Source: PALSA-1004 sp041483135
GTDB taxonomy: Bacteria; Pseudomonadota; Gammaproteobacteria; Burkholderiales; SG8-41
Direction: 5' to 3'
Length of the DNA stretch: 64,000 nt
Assembly: GCA_041483135.1 (NCBI GenBank)
Contig: JBGPFE010000001.1
Span: forward strand, 100,260 to 164,259
In this document: piece by piece, positions 53,727-62,972 of the stretch
Layout: each line of letters starts with the position of its first letter
How positions within the stretch are numbered: position 1 is the stretch's first letter
The notes under the pieces: generated by a model
What the model was told of the DNA's origin: nothing
Seen by the model: only the letters and a program-made list of their open reading frames with translations
Databases searched by the model: none
Position numbers and translations under genes: made by a program

Positions 53727-54716
53727 TCAGCCGAGCAGGTGTTTCACGCCATCGCGTTCTTCGTGCAGTTCCTTGAGCGTCGCCTGCATGCGCGCGCGGC
53801 TGAAGTCGCTGACCTCGAGACCTTTGACGATCTCGTATTTGCTCTTTTTGCACACGCATGGATAACCGTACATCACGCCTTCGGCGATGCCGTAGCTGCC
53901 GTCGGCGGCGATGCCCATGCTGACCCAGTCGCCGTCGGGAGTGCCGTAGACCCAGCTGCGCATGTGATCCATTGCGGCATTGGCCGCGCTCGCGGCGGAG
54001 GAGAGCCCGCGTGCATCGATGATCGCGGCGCCGCGCTTCTGGATAGCCGGGATGAAAGTGTTCTCGAGCCAGGCCTGGTCGTTGATCAGCGGCCAGGCTT
54101 TCTTGCCGTCGGCTTCGGCCTGGAAGAGATCGGGGTATTGCGTTGCAGAGTGATTGCCCCAGATTGTCATCTTCCTGATGCTGGCCACCGGCTTGTGGAG
54201 TTTCTGCGCGACCTGCGTCAGCGCGCGGTTGTGGTCGAGGCGCATCATCGCGGTGAACTGCGTGGATTTGAGGTTCGGGGCATTTTTCATCGCGATCAGG
54301 CAATTCGTATTGGCGGGATTGCCGACCACCAGCACCTTCACGTCGCGGCTCGCGACTTCATTGAGCGCCTTGCCCTGCGGCCCGAAGATCTTGCCGTTCG
54401 CTTCGAGCAGGTCCTTGCGTTCCATGCCCGGGCCGCGCGGCCGCGCGCCGACCAGCAGCGCATAGTCGGCATCCTTGAAGGCGACTTTGGGGTCGCTGGC
54501 CGGAAGCATGCTCTCGAGCAGCGGGAACGCGCAGTCGTCGAGCTCCATCATGACGCCGCGCAACGCCTTCTGCGCTTTCTCGTCCGGAATTTCCAGCAGC
54601 TGCAGGATGACCGGCTGATCCTTGCCGAGCATTTCCCCGCCGGCAATTCTGAACAGCAGGCTGTAGCCGATCTGGCCGGCGGCGCCTGTCACGGCAACGC
54701 GAACGGGACGTTTCAT
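53727..54716 (-). CDS. mdh: Malate dehydrogenase
   Basis: Mdh interconverts malate and oxaloacetate, feeding both PrpC and GltA. It is a 329-residue cytosolic-type MDH with the NAD motif VTGAAGQIGYSLLFRIAGG, substrate Arg in GARPRGPGMERKDLLEAN, LVVGNPANTN, MMRLDHNRAL and the catalytic His in TIWGNHSATQYPDL. It is at the head of the minus-strand run mdh-prpC-DUF3147-prpD-aconitase. Confidence 0.96.
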   Translation of the reverse strand: MKRPVRVAVTGAAGQIGYSLLFRIAGGEMLGKDQPVILQLLEIPDEKAQKALRGVMMELDDCAFPLLESMLPASDPKVAFKDADYALLVGARPRGPGMERKDLLEANGKIFGPQGKALNEVASRDVKVLVVGNPANTNCLIAMKNAPNLKSTQFTAMMRLDHNRALTQVAQKLHKPVASIRKMTIWGNHSATQYPDLFQAEADGKKAWPLINDQAWLENTFIPAIQKRGAAIIDARGLSSAASAANAAMDHMRSWVYGTPDGDWVSMGIAADGSYGIAEGVMYGYPCVCKKSKYEIVKGLEVSDFSRARMQATLKELHEERDGVKHLLG

Positions 54717-55089
54717 TTCAGGGTACTCCCGGGAACGATTAGAAAACAGTTGGTTACGGCGTCAGGTGAGTGCACGGCGAAGGACTGCTTCGAGTTGCCG
54801 CTGCGAACGGTCCGGTAAAGCGATGATAGCGAACCTGGCCGGCGGGTGTCAAAAACGCCGCGCAATTTATTTGCGTTGAGGAACTCGACACGCAGGCAGC
54901 CCGACGAAATGCGGTTGGTGTCGCGTTGCGATGCCATACCCGTATATTACATTGCCGGTTCTTCTGCGACGCAGCATTTGCTGGTAAAATCTTGGTGCTC
55001 GGACTTGCGATGCAGCCATGCACTTGGGGAAGCCTCGGTTCTGAGCCTCTCGGGTGCGAAGAACAAGCCCGATCCCGTCCACTTACCCC
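54717..55089. other. Divergent intergenic region, mdh to sdhC
   Basis: These 373 bp must carry promoters for the mdh/prp run (minus) and the sdh-gltA-suc run (plus). A candidate -10 taaaat for sdh is near 54984. I see no riboswitch or clear operator. Confidence 0.4.
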
Positions 55090-55461
55090 ATGTCAAATCG
55101 TCCGAAATATCTCAATTTGCTGCAGATCCGGCTGCCGCTGCCGGGAGTGATATCGATCATGCACCGGGTCAGCGGCGCGGCGTTGTTTCTGGCTTTGCCG
55201 CTGCTGTTGTGGTGGCTGCAGCACAGCTTGCTGTCGTCCGACACCTTCACCGCATTCAAAGCGATGTTCTCGCAGTGGTTCGTCAAGCTTGTAATGATCG
55301 GGTTGTTGTGGGGTTACTTGCATCATCTGTGCGCCGGCATCCGGCATCTGGCGATGGACATGCATTACGGCACTGAACTCGCGACAGCACGCTTGAGCAG
55401 CTGGCTCGTGCTGGGCGTCAGCCTCGCATTGACTGTCGTAGCGGGGGCGCTGCTATGGTGA
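55090..55461 (+). CDS. sdhC: Succinate dehydrogenase cytochrome b556 subunit SdhC
   Basis: This is the 123-residue membrane anchor with three helices: MHRVSGAALFLALPLLLWWL, LVMIGLLWGYLHHLCAG and WLVLGVSLALTVVAGALLW. HRVSG and the His of HHLCAGIRHLAMD are the quinone and heme-site features. The start MSNRPKYLNLLQIRLPLPG is typical. It overlaps sdhD by 7 nt. Confidence 0.94.
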   Translation: MSNRPKYLNLLQIRLPLPGVISIMHRVSGAALFLALPLLLWWLQHSLLSSDTFTAFKAMFSQWFVKLVMIGLLWGYLHHLCAGIRHLAMDMHYGTELATARLSSWLVLGVSLALTVVAGALLW

Positions 55462-55805
55462 ACCGCGAAGTCGTCGGCGCCCACTACGGCCTGCGCGACT
55501 GGCTCGCGCAGCGCGTCACCGCGATCGTGATGGCGCTTTATACCCTGTTGTTCCTGGCGGCACTGCTGGCCGCGCCGAAAATCGATTTTTCAGGCTGGCG
55601 ATCGCTGTTCGCGCCGCAATGGATGAAAGCCGCGACCTTGCTGTTCCTGGTCAGCCTCTACCTGCACGCGTGGATCGGGGTGCGCAACATTTTCATGGAT
55701 TACATCAAAAGCAGCGGCCTGCGTTTGGTGCTCCACGTATTGGCCATCGCGTGGCTGGTGGTATGCGCCGGCTGGTCGGTACAGATTTTGTGGGGCGTGA
55801 ATTAA
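55455..55805 (+). CDS. sdhD: Succinate dehydrogenase membrane anchor SdhD
   Basis: This is a 116-residue anchor with three helices and the heme His in LYLHAWIGVRNIFMDYIK. It begins MVNREVVGAHYGLRDWLAQR. It overlaps sdhC by 7 nt and sdhA by 1 nt (taatg). Confidence 0.92.
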   Translation: MVNREVVGAHYGLRDWLAQRVTAIVMALYTLLFLAALLAAPKIDFSGWRSLFAPQWMKAATLLFLVSLYLHAWIGVRNIFMDYIKSSGLRLVLHVLAIAWLVVCAGWSVQILWGVN

Positions 55806-57565
55806 TGGCGATCGCAAAACGACAATTTGACGCAGTGGTGGTCGGCGCCGGCGGATCCGGCCTGCGTGCCGCGCTGCACCTCGCGGAAGCCAACCTCAAA
55901 GTTGCGGTGCTGTCGAAAGTCTTCCCGACGCGCTCGCATACCGTGGCGGCACAGGGCGGCGTAGCGGCTTCGCTCGGCAACGATGGCGCAGACAACTGGC
56001 ACTGGCACATGTTCGATACCATCAAGGGTTCCGACTATCTCGGCGATCAGGACGCGATCGAATTCATGTGCCGCAAGGCGAACGAAGTGGTTTACGAACT
56101 CGAGCATTTCGGCATGCCGTTCGACCGTACCGTGGACGGCAAAATTTACCAGCGCCCGTTCGGCGGGATGACGCGCAATTACGGCGAGGGCCCGGTCAAG
56201 CGGGCATGCGCGGCGGCCGACCGCACCGGGCATGCGATGCTGCATACGCTGTATCAACGCAATTTGCGTGCGCATACACAGTTTTTCGTTGAATGGATGG
56301 CGCTCGACCTGGTGCGCGACCGGGACGGCGACGTGCTCGGTGTGGTCGCGATGGAAATGGAAACCGGCGAAGTCATGATCCTGCAGGCGAAGGCGACGCT
56401 GCTGGCGACTGGCGGTGCGGGCCGCATTTTTGCCGCGAGCACCAATGCGTACATCAATACCGGCGACGGCCTTGGCATGGTGGCGCGCGCGGGTCTCCCG
56501 CTCGAGGACCTGGAGTTCTGGCAATTCCACCCGACCGGTGTCGCCGGCGCCGGCATACTGATCACCGAAGGCGTGCGCGGTGAAGGCGGGTTCCTGCTCA
56601 ACAAAGACGGCGAGCGCTTCATGGAGCGCTATGCGCCGACCGTGAAAGACCTGGCTTCGCGCGACGTGGTGTCGCGCGCGATGGCAACCGAGATCAAAGA
56701 GGGGCGCGGTGCCGGCAAGGACGGCGATTACATCCTGCTCAAGCTCGACCACCTCGGCGCCGAAGTGATCGACAAGCGGCTGCCCGGTATCCGCGAGATC
56801 GCGATCAAATTCGCGAACGTCGATCCGGTCAGAGAGCCGATTCCAGTCGTGCCGACCGCTCATTACCAGATGGGCGGCATTCCTGCCAATTATCACGGCC
56901 AGGTTTATCTTCCCAGCGGAGCCGACGAAAAAATCGTGCGCGGCCTCTATGCCGCGGGCGAATGTTCGTGCGTTTCGGTGCATGGCGCCAATCGCCTCGG
57001 CACCAATTCGCTGCTTGACCTGCTGGTGTTCGGCAAGGCGGCGGGAGAGCAGGTGATCAAGGACATTGCGGGCGACAAGGGGCACAAGGAGCTGCCGAAG
57101 GATGCCGCCGACCGCGCGCTGGCGAGACTCGCGCGCCTCGACGGCGCGACCTCGGGCGAAAGCGTGTCGGATGTCGGCGCCGAACTGCGCCGCACCATGC
57201 AGTTGCATTGCGGCGTGTTCCGCTTTCCCGACAGCCTCGCCGAAGGCGTCAGGAAAATACTTCAGGTCGCCGAGCGCGCGCAGCACACTTACATCAAGGA
57301 CAAGAGCAAGGTATTCAACACCGCGCGCATCGAAGCGCTCGAGCTCGACAACCTGGTCGAGACTGCGGTGGCGAGCATGGTATCAGCCGAGGCGCGCAAG
57401 GAGAGCCGCGGCGCGCACGACCGCAGCGACCACCATCAGCGCGACGACGTGAACTGGCTGAAGCACACGTTCTGGTTCAAGGACGGCAACCGGCTCGACT
57501 ACAAGCCGGTCAAACTGAAGCCGCTGACGGTGGAGCCGTTCCAGCCCAAGGCGAGGGTGTATTAG
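55805..57565 (+). CDS. sdhA: Succinate dehydrogenase flavoprotein SdhA
   Basis: This 586-residue FAD subunit oxidises succinate. The FAD motif VVGAGGSGLRAALHL is at residues 11-25; RSHTVAAQGGVAASLGN includes the His that binds FAD covalently. Active-site pieces are FWQFHPTGVAGAGILITEG, the catalytic Arg segment and HGANRLGTNSLLDLLVFG. The ATG shares its A with the sdhD stop. Confidence 0.96.
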   Translation: MAIAKRQFDAVVVGAGGSGLRAALHLAEANLKVAVLSKVFPTRSHTVAAQGGVAASLGNDGADNWHWHMFDTIKGSDYLGDQDAIEFMCRKANEVVYELEHFGMPFDRTVDGKIYQRPFGGMTRNYGEGPVKRACAAADRTGHAMLHTLYQRNLRAHTQFFVEWMALDLVRDRDGDVLGVVAMEMETGEVMILQAKATLLATGGAGRIFAASTNAYINTGDGLGMVARAGLPLEDLEFWQFHPTGVAGAGILITEGVRGEGGFLLNKDGERFMERYAPTVKDLASRDVVSRAMATEIKEGRGAGKDGDYILLKLDHLGAEVIDKRLPGIREIAIKFANVDPVREPIPVVPTAHYQMGGIPANYHGQVYLPSGADEKIVRGLYAAGECSCVSVHGANRLGTNSLLDLLVFGKAAGEQVIKDIAGDKGHKELPKDAADRALARLARLDGATSGESVSDVGAELRRTMQLHCGVFRFPDSLAEGVRKILQVAERAQHTYIKDKSKVFNTARIEALELDNLVETAVASMVSAEARKESRGAHDRSDHHQRDDVNWLKHTFWFKDGNRLDYKPVKLKPLTVEPFQPKARVY

Positions 57566-57568
57566 AGA

Positions 57569-57660
57569 GTGAAGGAGTGAAGGAGTGAAGGAGTGAAGGA
57601 GTGAAGAGGCCAAGGCGCTTTGCTGTTTAATTCACCCTTTCACCCCTTCACTTTTTCACT
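57569..57660. repeat. Tandem gtgaagga repeat with mirrored arm, between sdhA and sdhB
   Basis: Four exact copies of gtgaagga (57569-57600) plus a partial fifth make a 40-bp direct repeat. A mirrored arm (ttcaccctttcaccccttca and following bases, 57630-57660) lies 20 bp downstream around aggcgctttgctg. A large hairpin would form in the sdhAB mRNA. The copy number suggests slippage. Confidence 0.85.
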
Positions 57661-57713
57661 CAACGAAGTGAGTTGACAAACCAAGGTTGCTGACACCGAA
57701 TTCAGGACAAACA

Positions 57714-58409
57714 ATGCGTTTTTCCATCTACCGCTACAACCCGGACACCGACGCCAAGCCGCGCATGCAGGATTACGACGTCGCGCTCGAGCCGACCGAC
57801 CGGATGCTGCTCGACGCGCTGATCCGCATCAAAGCGCAGGACGACACTCTCTCGCTGCGGCGCTCGTGCCGCGAAGGCGTATGCGGCTCGGACGCGATGA
57901 ACATCAACGGCAGGAACGGCCTGGCGTGCATTACCAAGCTCGCCGATCTCAAGGAACCGGTGATGATCCGGCCGCTGCCCGGGCTGCCCGTGATACGCGA
58001 CCTGATCGTCGACATGTCGCAGTTCTTCAAGCAATACCATTCGGTCAAGCCGTACCTGCAGAACGACACGCCGGCACCCGAAAAAGAGCGGCTGCAGTCA
58101 CCCGCTGACCGCGAGGAATTGAACGGGCTTTACGAATGCATCCTGTGCGCGTGTTGTTCGACTGCCTGCCCGTCGTTCTGGTGGAACCCGGACAAGTTCG
58201 TGGGTCCCGCCGGCCTGCTGCAGGCATATCGCTTCATTGCCGACACGCGCGACCAGGCGACCAATGAGCGTCTCGACAATCTCGAAGACCCATATCGACT
58301 GTTCCGCTGCTACTCGATCATGAACTGCGTCGACGTTTGTCCGAAGGGGCTCAACCCGACGCGCGCGATCGGCAAGATCAAGGAGTTGATGGTCAAGCGC
58401 ACGATATGA
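57714..58409 (+). CDS. sdhB: Succinate dehydrogenase iron-sulfur protein SdhB
   Basis: This 231-residue Fe-S subunit has the [2Fe-2S] Cys in RRSCREGVCGSDAMNI and NGLAC, and the [4Fe-4S]/[3Fe-4S] ligands in YECILCACCSTACPSFWWN and CVDVCPKGLNPT. The start MRFSIYRYNPDTD is normal, with agga 7 nt upstream. Confidence 0.96.
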   Translation: MRFSIYRYNPDTDAKPRMQDYDVALEPTDRMLLDALIRIKAQDDTLSLRRSCREGVCGSDAMNINGRNGLACITKLADLKEPVMIRPLPGLPVIRDLIVDMSQFFKQYHSVKPYLQNDTPAPEKERLQSPADREELNGLYECILCACCSTACPSFWWNPDKFVGPAGLLQAYRFIADTRDQATNERLDNLEDPYRLFRCYSIMNCVDVCPKGLNPTRAIGKIKELMVKRTI

Positions 58410-58436
58410 GTGCAGCGGGCGGCGGCCTCGGGAAAC

Positions 58437-58670
58437 ATGGCTGAATTGGACAAAATCAGGTGGCATTGCCGGCGCGGCCTGCTGGAACTGGACTTGATAT
58501 TGGAGAAATTCAACCGCCAACACCTCGCGAGCCTCGACTCCGAGCAACTCGAGCGCTTCCAGGAATTGCTGGCGTTGCCGGACAACGATTTACTCGACCT
58601 GCTGATGGGGCGTGCTGCGCCCCCGGACCGGCGTTATAACAGCGTCCTGCAGATGCTGCGCGCGGCCTGA
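58437..58670 (+). CDS. sdhE: FAD assembly factor SdhE
   Basis: SdhE (YgfY/Sdh5) helps attach FAD to SdhA. The 77-residue product begins MAELDKIRWHCRRGLLELDL, containing the conserved RRGLLELD motif. ATG 58437 is preferred over a GTG at 58410. It lies 27 bp after sdhB. Confidence 0.93.
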   Translation: MAELDKIRWHCRRGLLELDLILEKFNRQHLASLDSEQLERFQELLALPDNDLLDLLMGRAAPPDRRYNSVLQMLRAA

Positions 58671-58688
58671 AAGACGGCGACCGGGGTC

Positions 58689-58716
58689 AATCAACAGCAC
58701 TTGATTCACGTATAAT
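58689..58716 (+). promoter_or_regulatory. Candidate gltA promoter and overlapping operator
   Basis: A TATAAT -10 element lies at 58711-58716, 38 bp before the gltA ATG. The -35 region is weak and contains a perfect inverted repeat AATCAA-N6-TTGATT (58689-58706), which could be a repressor or activator site. Confidence 0.5.
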
Positions 58717-58753
58717 CCCAGCGGTAAAAGTTCACGAACCTGCGGAGAATTTT

Positions 58754-60052
58754 ATGGCTGAAAAGCTTGCAACGCTGACGTTTACCGACGGCACTCCCGC
58801 GGTTGATTTTCCGGTTCTGTCGGGCGCAATCGGCCCGGATGTCATCGACATCCGACCGCTCTATGCCAAGACGGGCAAGTTCACCTACGACCCCGGGTTC
58901 ATGTCGACCGCGAGCTGCCGCTCGACGATCACGTACATCGATGGCGACAAGGGGGTGCTGATGTACCGCGGCTACCCGATCGAGGTTCTCGCGGAACACT
59001 GCGATTTTCTCGAAGTCGCGTACCTGATTCTTTACGGTGAATTGCCGAATCAGAAACAACGGGGCGAGTTCTTCAAGACGGTTACCAATCACACGATGGT
59101 GAACGAGCAGATCGTGCGTTTCTATTCGGGATTCCGGCGCGATGCGCACCCGATGGCGGTGTTGTGCGGGGTGGTGGGTGCGTTGTCCGCGTTCTACCAC
59201 GACGCGCTCAATATCAACGACCCGCGCCATCGCGAGATCTCGGCGTTCCGCCTGATCGCCAAACTGCCGACCATCACGGCAATGTGCTACAAATACAATC
59301 AGGGCCAGCCTTTCATGTATCCGAGGAACTCGCTGGGCTACGTCGAGAATTTCCTGTACATGATGTTTGGCACGCCCTGCGAAGACTGGAAACCGAATCT
59401 GATCCTGACGAATGCGCTCAACCGGATCCTGATTCTGCATGCCGACCACGAGCAGAATGCGTCGACTTCGACGGTGCGCACCGCCGGTTCGTCGGGCGCC
59501 AACCCGTTTGCCTGCATCGCGTCCGGCGTAGCGAGCCTGTGGGGGCCCGCGCACGGCGGCGCCAACGAGGCAGTGCTCAAGATGCTCGCGGAAATTGGCG
59601 ATGTCGACCATATCGGGCCATACATCAAGCGCGTCAAGGACAAGGGCGACCATACCGTGCTGTACGGCTTCGGCCATCGTGTCTACAAGAACTACGATCC
59701 GCGCGCCAAGATCATCCAGAAGACGTGCCACGAGGTGCTCGACGAGCTGGGTCTCAAGGACGATAAGCTGTTCAAGCTGGCGATGGCGCTGGAAAAGATT
59801 GCGCTGGAGGACGAGTACTTCGTGTCGCGCAAGCTCTATCCCAACGTCGATTTCTATTCCGGGATCGTCTACAAGGCCCTCGGCATTCCGGTCGGCATGT
59901 TCACCGCATTTTTTGCGGTGGCCCGCACGGTCGGCTGGATCGCGCAATGGAACGAGATGATCGGCGATCCCGAGCAGAAGATCGCGCGTCCGCGCCAGCT
60001 TTACACCGGGCAGAGCAAGCGCGAGTTCGTGCCGATGGGTAAACGGAAATAA
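58754..60052 (+). CDS. gltA: Citrate synthase GltA
   Basis: This is a 432-residue type II (hexameric, NADH-sensitive class) citrate synthase. An N-terminal DGTPAVDFPVLSGAIGPDVI region precedes the catalytic core with ILHADHEQNASTSTVRTAGS, GFGHRVYKNYDPRAK and SGIVYKALGIPVGMFTAFF. It lies between sdhE and sucA. Distinct from the PrpC-type enzyme at 52400. Confidence 0.97.
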   Translation: MAEKLATLTFTDGTPAVDFPVLSGAIGPDVIDIRPLYAKTGKFTYDPGFMSTASCRSTITYIDGDKGVLMYRGYPIEVLAEHCDFLEVAYLILYGELPNQKQRGEFFKTVTNHTMVNEQIVRFYSGFRRDAHPMAVLCGVVGALSAFYHDALNINDPRHREISAFRLIAKLPTITAMCYKYNQGQPFMYPRNSLGYVENFLYMMFGTPCEDWKPNLILTNALNRILILHADHEQNASTSTVRTAGSSGANPFACIASGVASLWGPAHGGANEAVLKMLAEIGDVDHIGPYIKRVKDKGDHTVLYGFGHRVYKNYDPRAKIIQKTCHEVLDELGLKDDKLFKLAMALEKIALEDEYFVSRKLYPNVDFYSGIVYKALGIPVGMFTAFFAVARTVGWIAQWNEMIGDPEQKIARPRQLYTGQSKREFVPMGKRK

Positions 60053-60068
60053 GCGTAAATGAGCGCAA

Positions 60069-62945
60069 ATGAGCGCGAGTAAAAACATCATGTTCAAGGA
60101 GATGCTCGGCAATTCGTATCTGTACGGCGCCAACGCGCCGTTCATCGAAGCGCTTTACGACCGCTATCTCGAGGATCCGAATACGGTCGAGCCACGCTGG
60201 CGCACTTATTTCGACGAGCTGCAGCGGCTCGACGACGGCGCGCGCGACGTTTCCCATGCGCCGATCCAGGAGCATTTCGCGCAGCTTGCCAGGCAGCACC
60301 GCGTGGCAGGCGCCGCAGCGGGGACGGCGGAGCGGCCGCCGCAGCTCAGCGAAAAGCAATACGCCGTGCTGCAGTTGATCGGCGCTTACCGCTTCCAGGG
60401 CGCGCGCCACGCCGATGTCGATCCGCTGAAGCGCCAGGAAAAACCGCACATCGCCGAGCTCGATCCCGCGTTCTACGGATTGAGCGACGCCGACATGGAC
60501 ACGGTGTTCGGCACCGGCTCGCTGATCGGGCCGCGCGACATGAAGTTGAGGGACATCCTGCAGATGTTGCGGGACACCTATTGCCGCACCGTCGGCACGG
60601 AGTACATGTACATCACCGACGTGCCGCAGAAGCGCTGGATCCAGGAGCGTCTCGAGACCATCCGCTCGACGCCAGCCTACGACACCGGATACAAAAAGCA
60701 CATCCTCGAGCGCCTGACCGCGGCGGAAACGCTAGAACGTTACTTGCACACCAAGTACGTGGGCCAGACGCGCTTCTCGCTGGAGGGCGGAGACAGTTTG
60801 ATCCCGATGCTCGACAACCTGCTGCAGCGCGCGGGCGCCGCCGGCGTGCAGGAGCTAGTGATCGGCATGGCGCACCGCGGGCGGCTCAACGTGCTGGTCA
60901 ACACGCTCGGCAAAATGCCGAAGGACCTGTTTGCCGAATTCGAAGGCAAGCAAGACGAATCGACCCTGGCCGGCGACGTCAAATATCACGATGGCTTCTC
61001 ATCGAACGTGATGACGCCGGGCGGACCGCTGCATTTGTCCCTCGCCTTCAACCCGTCGCACCTCGAGATCGTCGATCCGGTGGTCGAGGGTTCGGTGCGC
61101 GCCCGCCAGCACCGCCGTGGCGACAAGACCGGCAAGCAGGTGCTGCCGGTGCTGATCCATGGCGATGCCTCGTATTCAGGGCAGGGCGTGGTGATGGAAA
61201 CGCTGAACCTTGCGCAAACGCGCGGTTTCGGCACCGGCGGCACGGTGCACATCATCATCAACAACCAGATCGGTTTCACCACGTCCGACCTGCGCGATGC
61301 GCGCTCGACGCTGTATTGCAGCGACGTGTCCAAGATGCTCGAGGTGCCGATTTTCCACGTCAACGGCGACGATCCGGAAGCGGTGTGCCTGGTGACGGAG
61401 ATCGCGCTCGACTACCGCATGCAATTCAGCAAGGACGTGGTGATCGACCTGGTGTGCTACCGCCGGCTGGGCCACAACGAGCAGGACGAGCCGATGGTCA
61501 CCCAGCCGCTGATGTACAAGAACATTCATCAGCATCTGACGCCGCGCAAAATTTACGCCGACCGCCTGGCCGGCGAAAAGGTGCTCGCAGAAGCCGACGC
61601 GGAAGCCATGATCAAGACTTTCCGTGCGGCGCTCGACGGCGGTTATCACACCAACAAGACGATATTGTCGAATTACAAGCCGCCGTTCGAGGTCAACTGG
61701 AAGCCGTATATCGGCACCAAGTGGAACGACAACGACGACACCCGGCTGCCCCTCGAGCTGCTTAAGCAACTCGGCCGCAGGGTCTCCGAAGTCCCGCCGA
61801 ATTTCAAGCTGCACCCGCGCGTCGAGAAGATCATGGCCGACCGCCGGCTCATGGCGGAAGGCAAGCTGCCGCTCGACTGGGGCATGGCGGAAACGCTTGC
61901 GTACGCGACATTGCTCAACGAGGGCTATTCGGTGCGGATTTCGGGGCAGGACGTCGGCCGCGGCACGTTCTTCCATCGTCACGCCGTGCTGCACGACCAG
62001 AACCGTGAAAAGTGGGACCAGGGCACCTACATGCCGTTACAGCACATCAGCGAAAAACAGGGCGACTTCGTCGTCATCGATTCGGTGCTGTCGGAGGAGG
62101 CTGTGCTCGGATTCGAGTACGGCTATGCCACCTCCGGCCCGAACGAGCTGGTGGTCTGGGAAGCGCAGTATGGCGATTTCGTCAACGGCGCGCAGGTCGT
62201 TATCGACCAGTTCATCGCATCGGGCGAGATCAAATGGGGCCGCATGTGCGGGCTCACGATGATGCTGCCGCACGGCTACGAAGGCGCGGGCCCCGAGCAT
62301 TCATCGGGCCGCATCGAGCGTTTCCTGCAGCAATGCGCCGACTACAACATGCAGGTCTGCATTCCCGCGACGCCGGTGCAGATGTATTACCTGCTGCGGC
62401 GCCAGATGGTCCGCCCGTACCGCAAACCGCTGATCATCTTTTCGCCGAAGAGCCTGCTGCGCCACAAGGAGTCGGTATCGCCCCTCGAGGAGTTAGCCAA
62501 CGACAGGTTCCGTTTCGTGAACGAGGAGTGGGACGACAATATCGACCCCACGCGGGTCAAGCGCGTCGTATTCTGCAGCGGCAAGGTGTTTTACGATTTG
62601 CGCGCCGGGCGGCGCGAGAGGGATATCAAGGACATCCCGCTGGTGCGCATTGCGCAGCTCTACCCCTTCCCGCACGATGATTTCAAGGCGCAGATCGAGA
62701 AATACAGGAATGCGACTGAAATCGTCTGGTGCCAGGAGGAGCCGCGCAACCAGGGCGCGTGGCACCGCATCCAGCATTATCTGCTGCGGCATCTGCTGCC
62801 GCACCAGAAACTGACTTACGCCGGGCGCGACTCCTGGGCGACCCCTGCGGCGGGTTACAAATCATTGCACGACAAGCAGCAGAAGGAACTGGTCAACCTG
62901 GCGCTCACGCTGGGTGCGGCTTCACGCGCCGATGGCACCAAGTAA
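60069..62945 (+). CDS. sucA: 2-oxoglutarate dehydrogenase E1 component SucA
   Basis: This 958-residue ThDP enzyme decarboxylates 2-oxoglutarate. It contains YLYGANAPFIEALYDRYLED, LVIGMAHRGRLNVLVNTLGK, HLSLAFNPSHLEIVDPVVEG, IHGDASYSGQGVVMETLNL and HIIINNQIGFTT (ThDP), and late ISGQDVGRGTFFHRHAVLHD. It lies 16 bp after gltA. ATG 60069 is preceded by gagcgcaaatgagcg; the RBS is weak. Confidence 0.97.
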   Translation: MSASKNIMFKEMLGNSYLYGANAPFIEALYDRYLEDPNTVEPRWRTYFDELQRLDDGARDVSHAPIQEHFAQLARQHRVAGAAAGTAERPPQLSEKQYAVLQLIGAYRFQGARHADVDPLKRQEKPHIAELDPAFYGLSDADMDTVFGTGSLIGPRDMKLRDILQMLRDTYCRTVGTEYMYITDVPQKRWIQERLETIRSTPAYDTGYKKHILERLTAAETLERYLHTKYVGQTRFSLEGGDSLIPMLDNLLQRAGAAGVQELVIGMAHRGRLNVLVNTLGKMPKDLFAEFEGKQDESTLAGDVKYHDGFSSNVMTPGGPLHLSLAFNPSHLEIVDPVVEGSVRARQHRRGDKTGKQVLPVLIHGDASYSGQGVVMETLNLAQTRGFGTGGTVHIIINNQIGFTTSDLRDARSTLYCSDVSKMLEVPIFHVNGDDPEAVCLVTEIALDYRMQFSKDVVIDLVCYRRLGHNEQDEPMVTQPLMYKNIHQHLTPRKIYADRLAGEKVLAEADAEAMIKTFRAALDGGYHTNKTILSNYKPPFEVNWKPYIGTKWNDNDDTRLPLELLKQLGRRVSEVPPNFKLHPRVEKIMADRRLMAEGKLPLDWGMAETLAYATLLNEGYSVRISGQDVGRGTFFHRHAVLHDQNREKWDQGTYMPLQHISEKQGDFVVIDSVLSEEAVLGFEYGYATSGPNELVVWEAQYGDFVNGAQVVIDQFIASGEIKWGRMCGLTMMLPHGYEGAGPEHSSGRIERFLQQCADYNMQVCIPATPVQMYYLLRRQMVRPYRKPLIIFSPKSLLRHKESVSPLEELANDRFRFVNEEWDDNIDPTRVKRVVFCSGKVFYDLRAGRRERDIKDIPLVRIAQLYPFPHDDFKAQIEKYRNATEIVWCQEEPRNQGAWHRIQHYLLRHLLPHQKLTYAGRDSWATPAAGYKSLHDKQQKELVNLALTLGAASRADGTK

Positions 62946-62972
62946 GCCATTGCAGGCGAAACCGGAGCAAGC

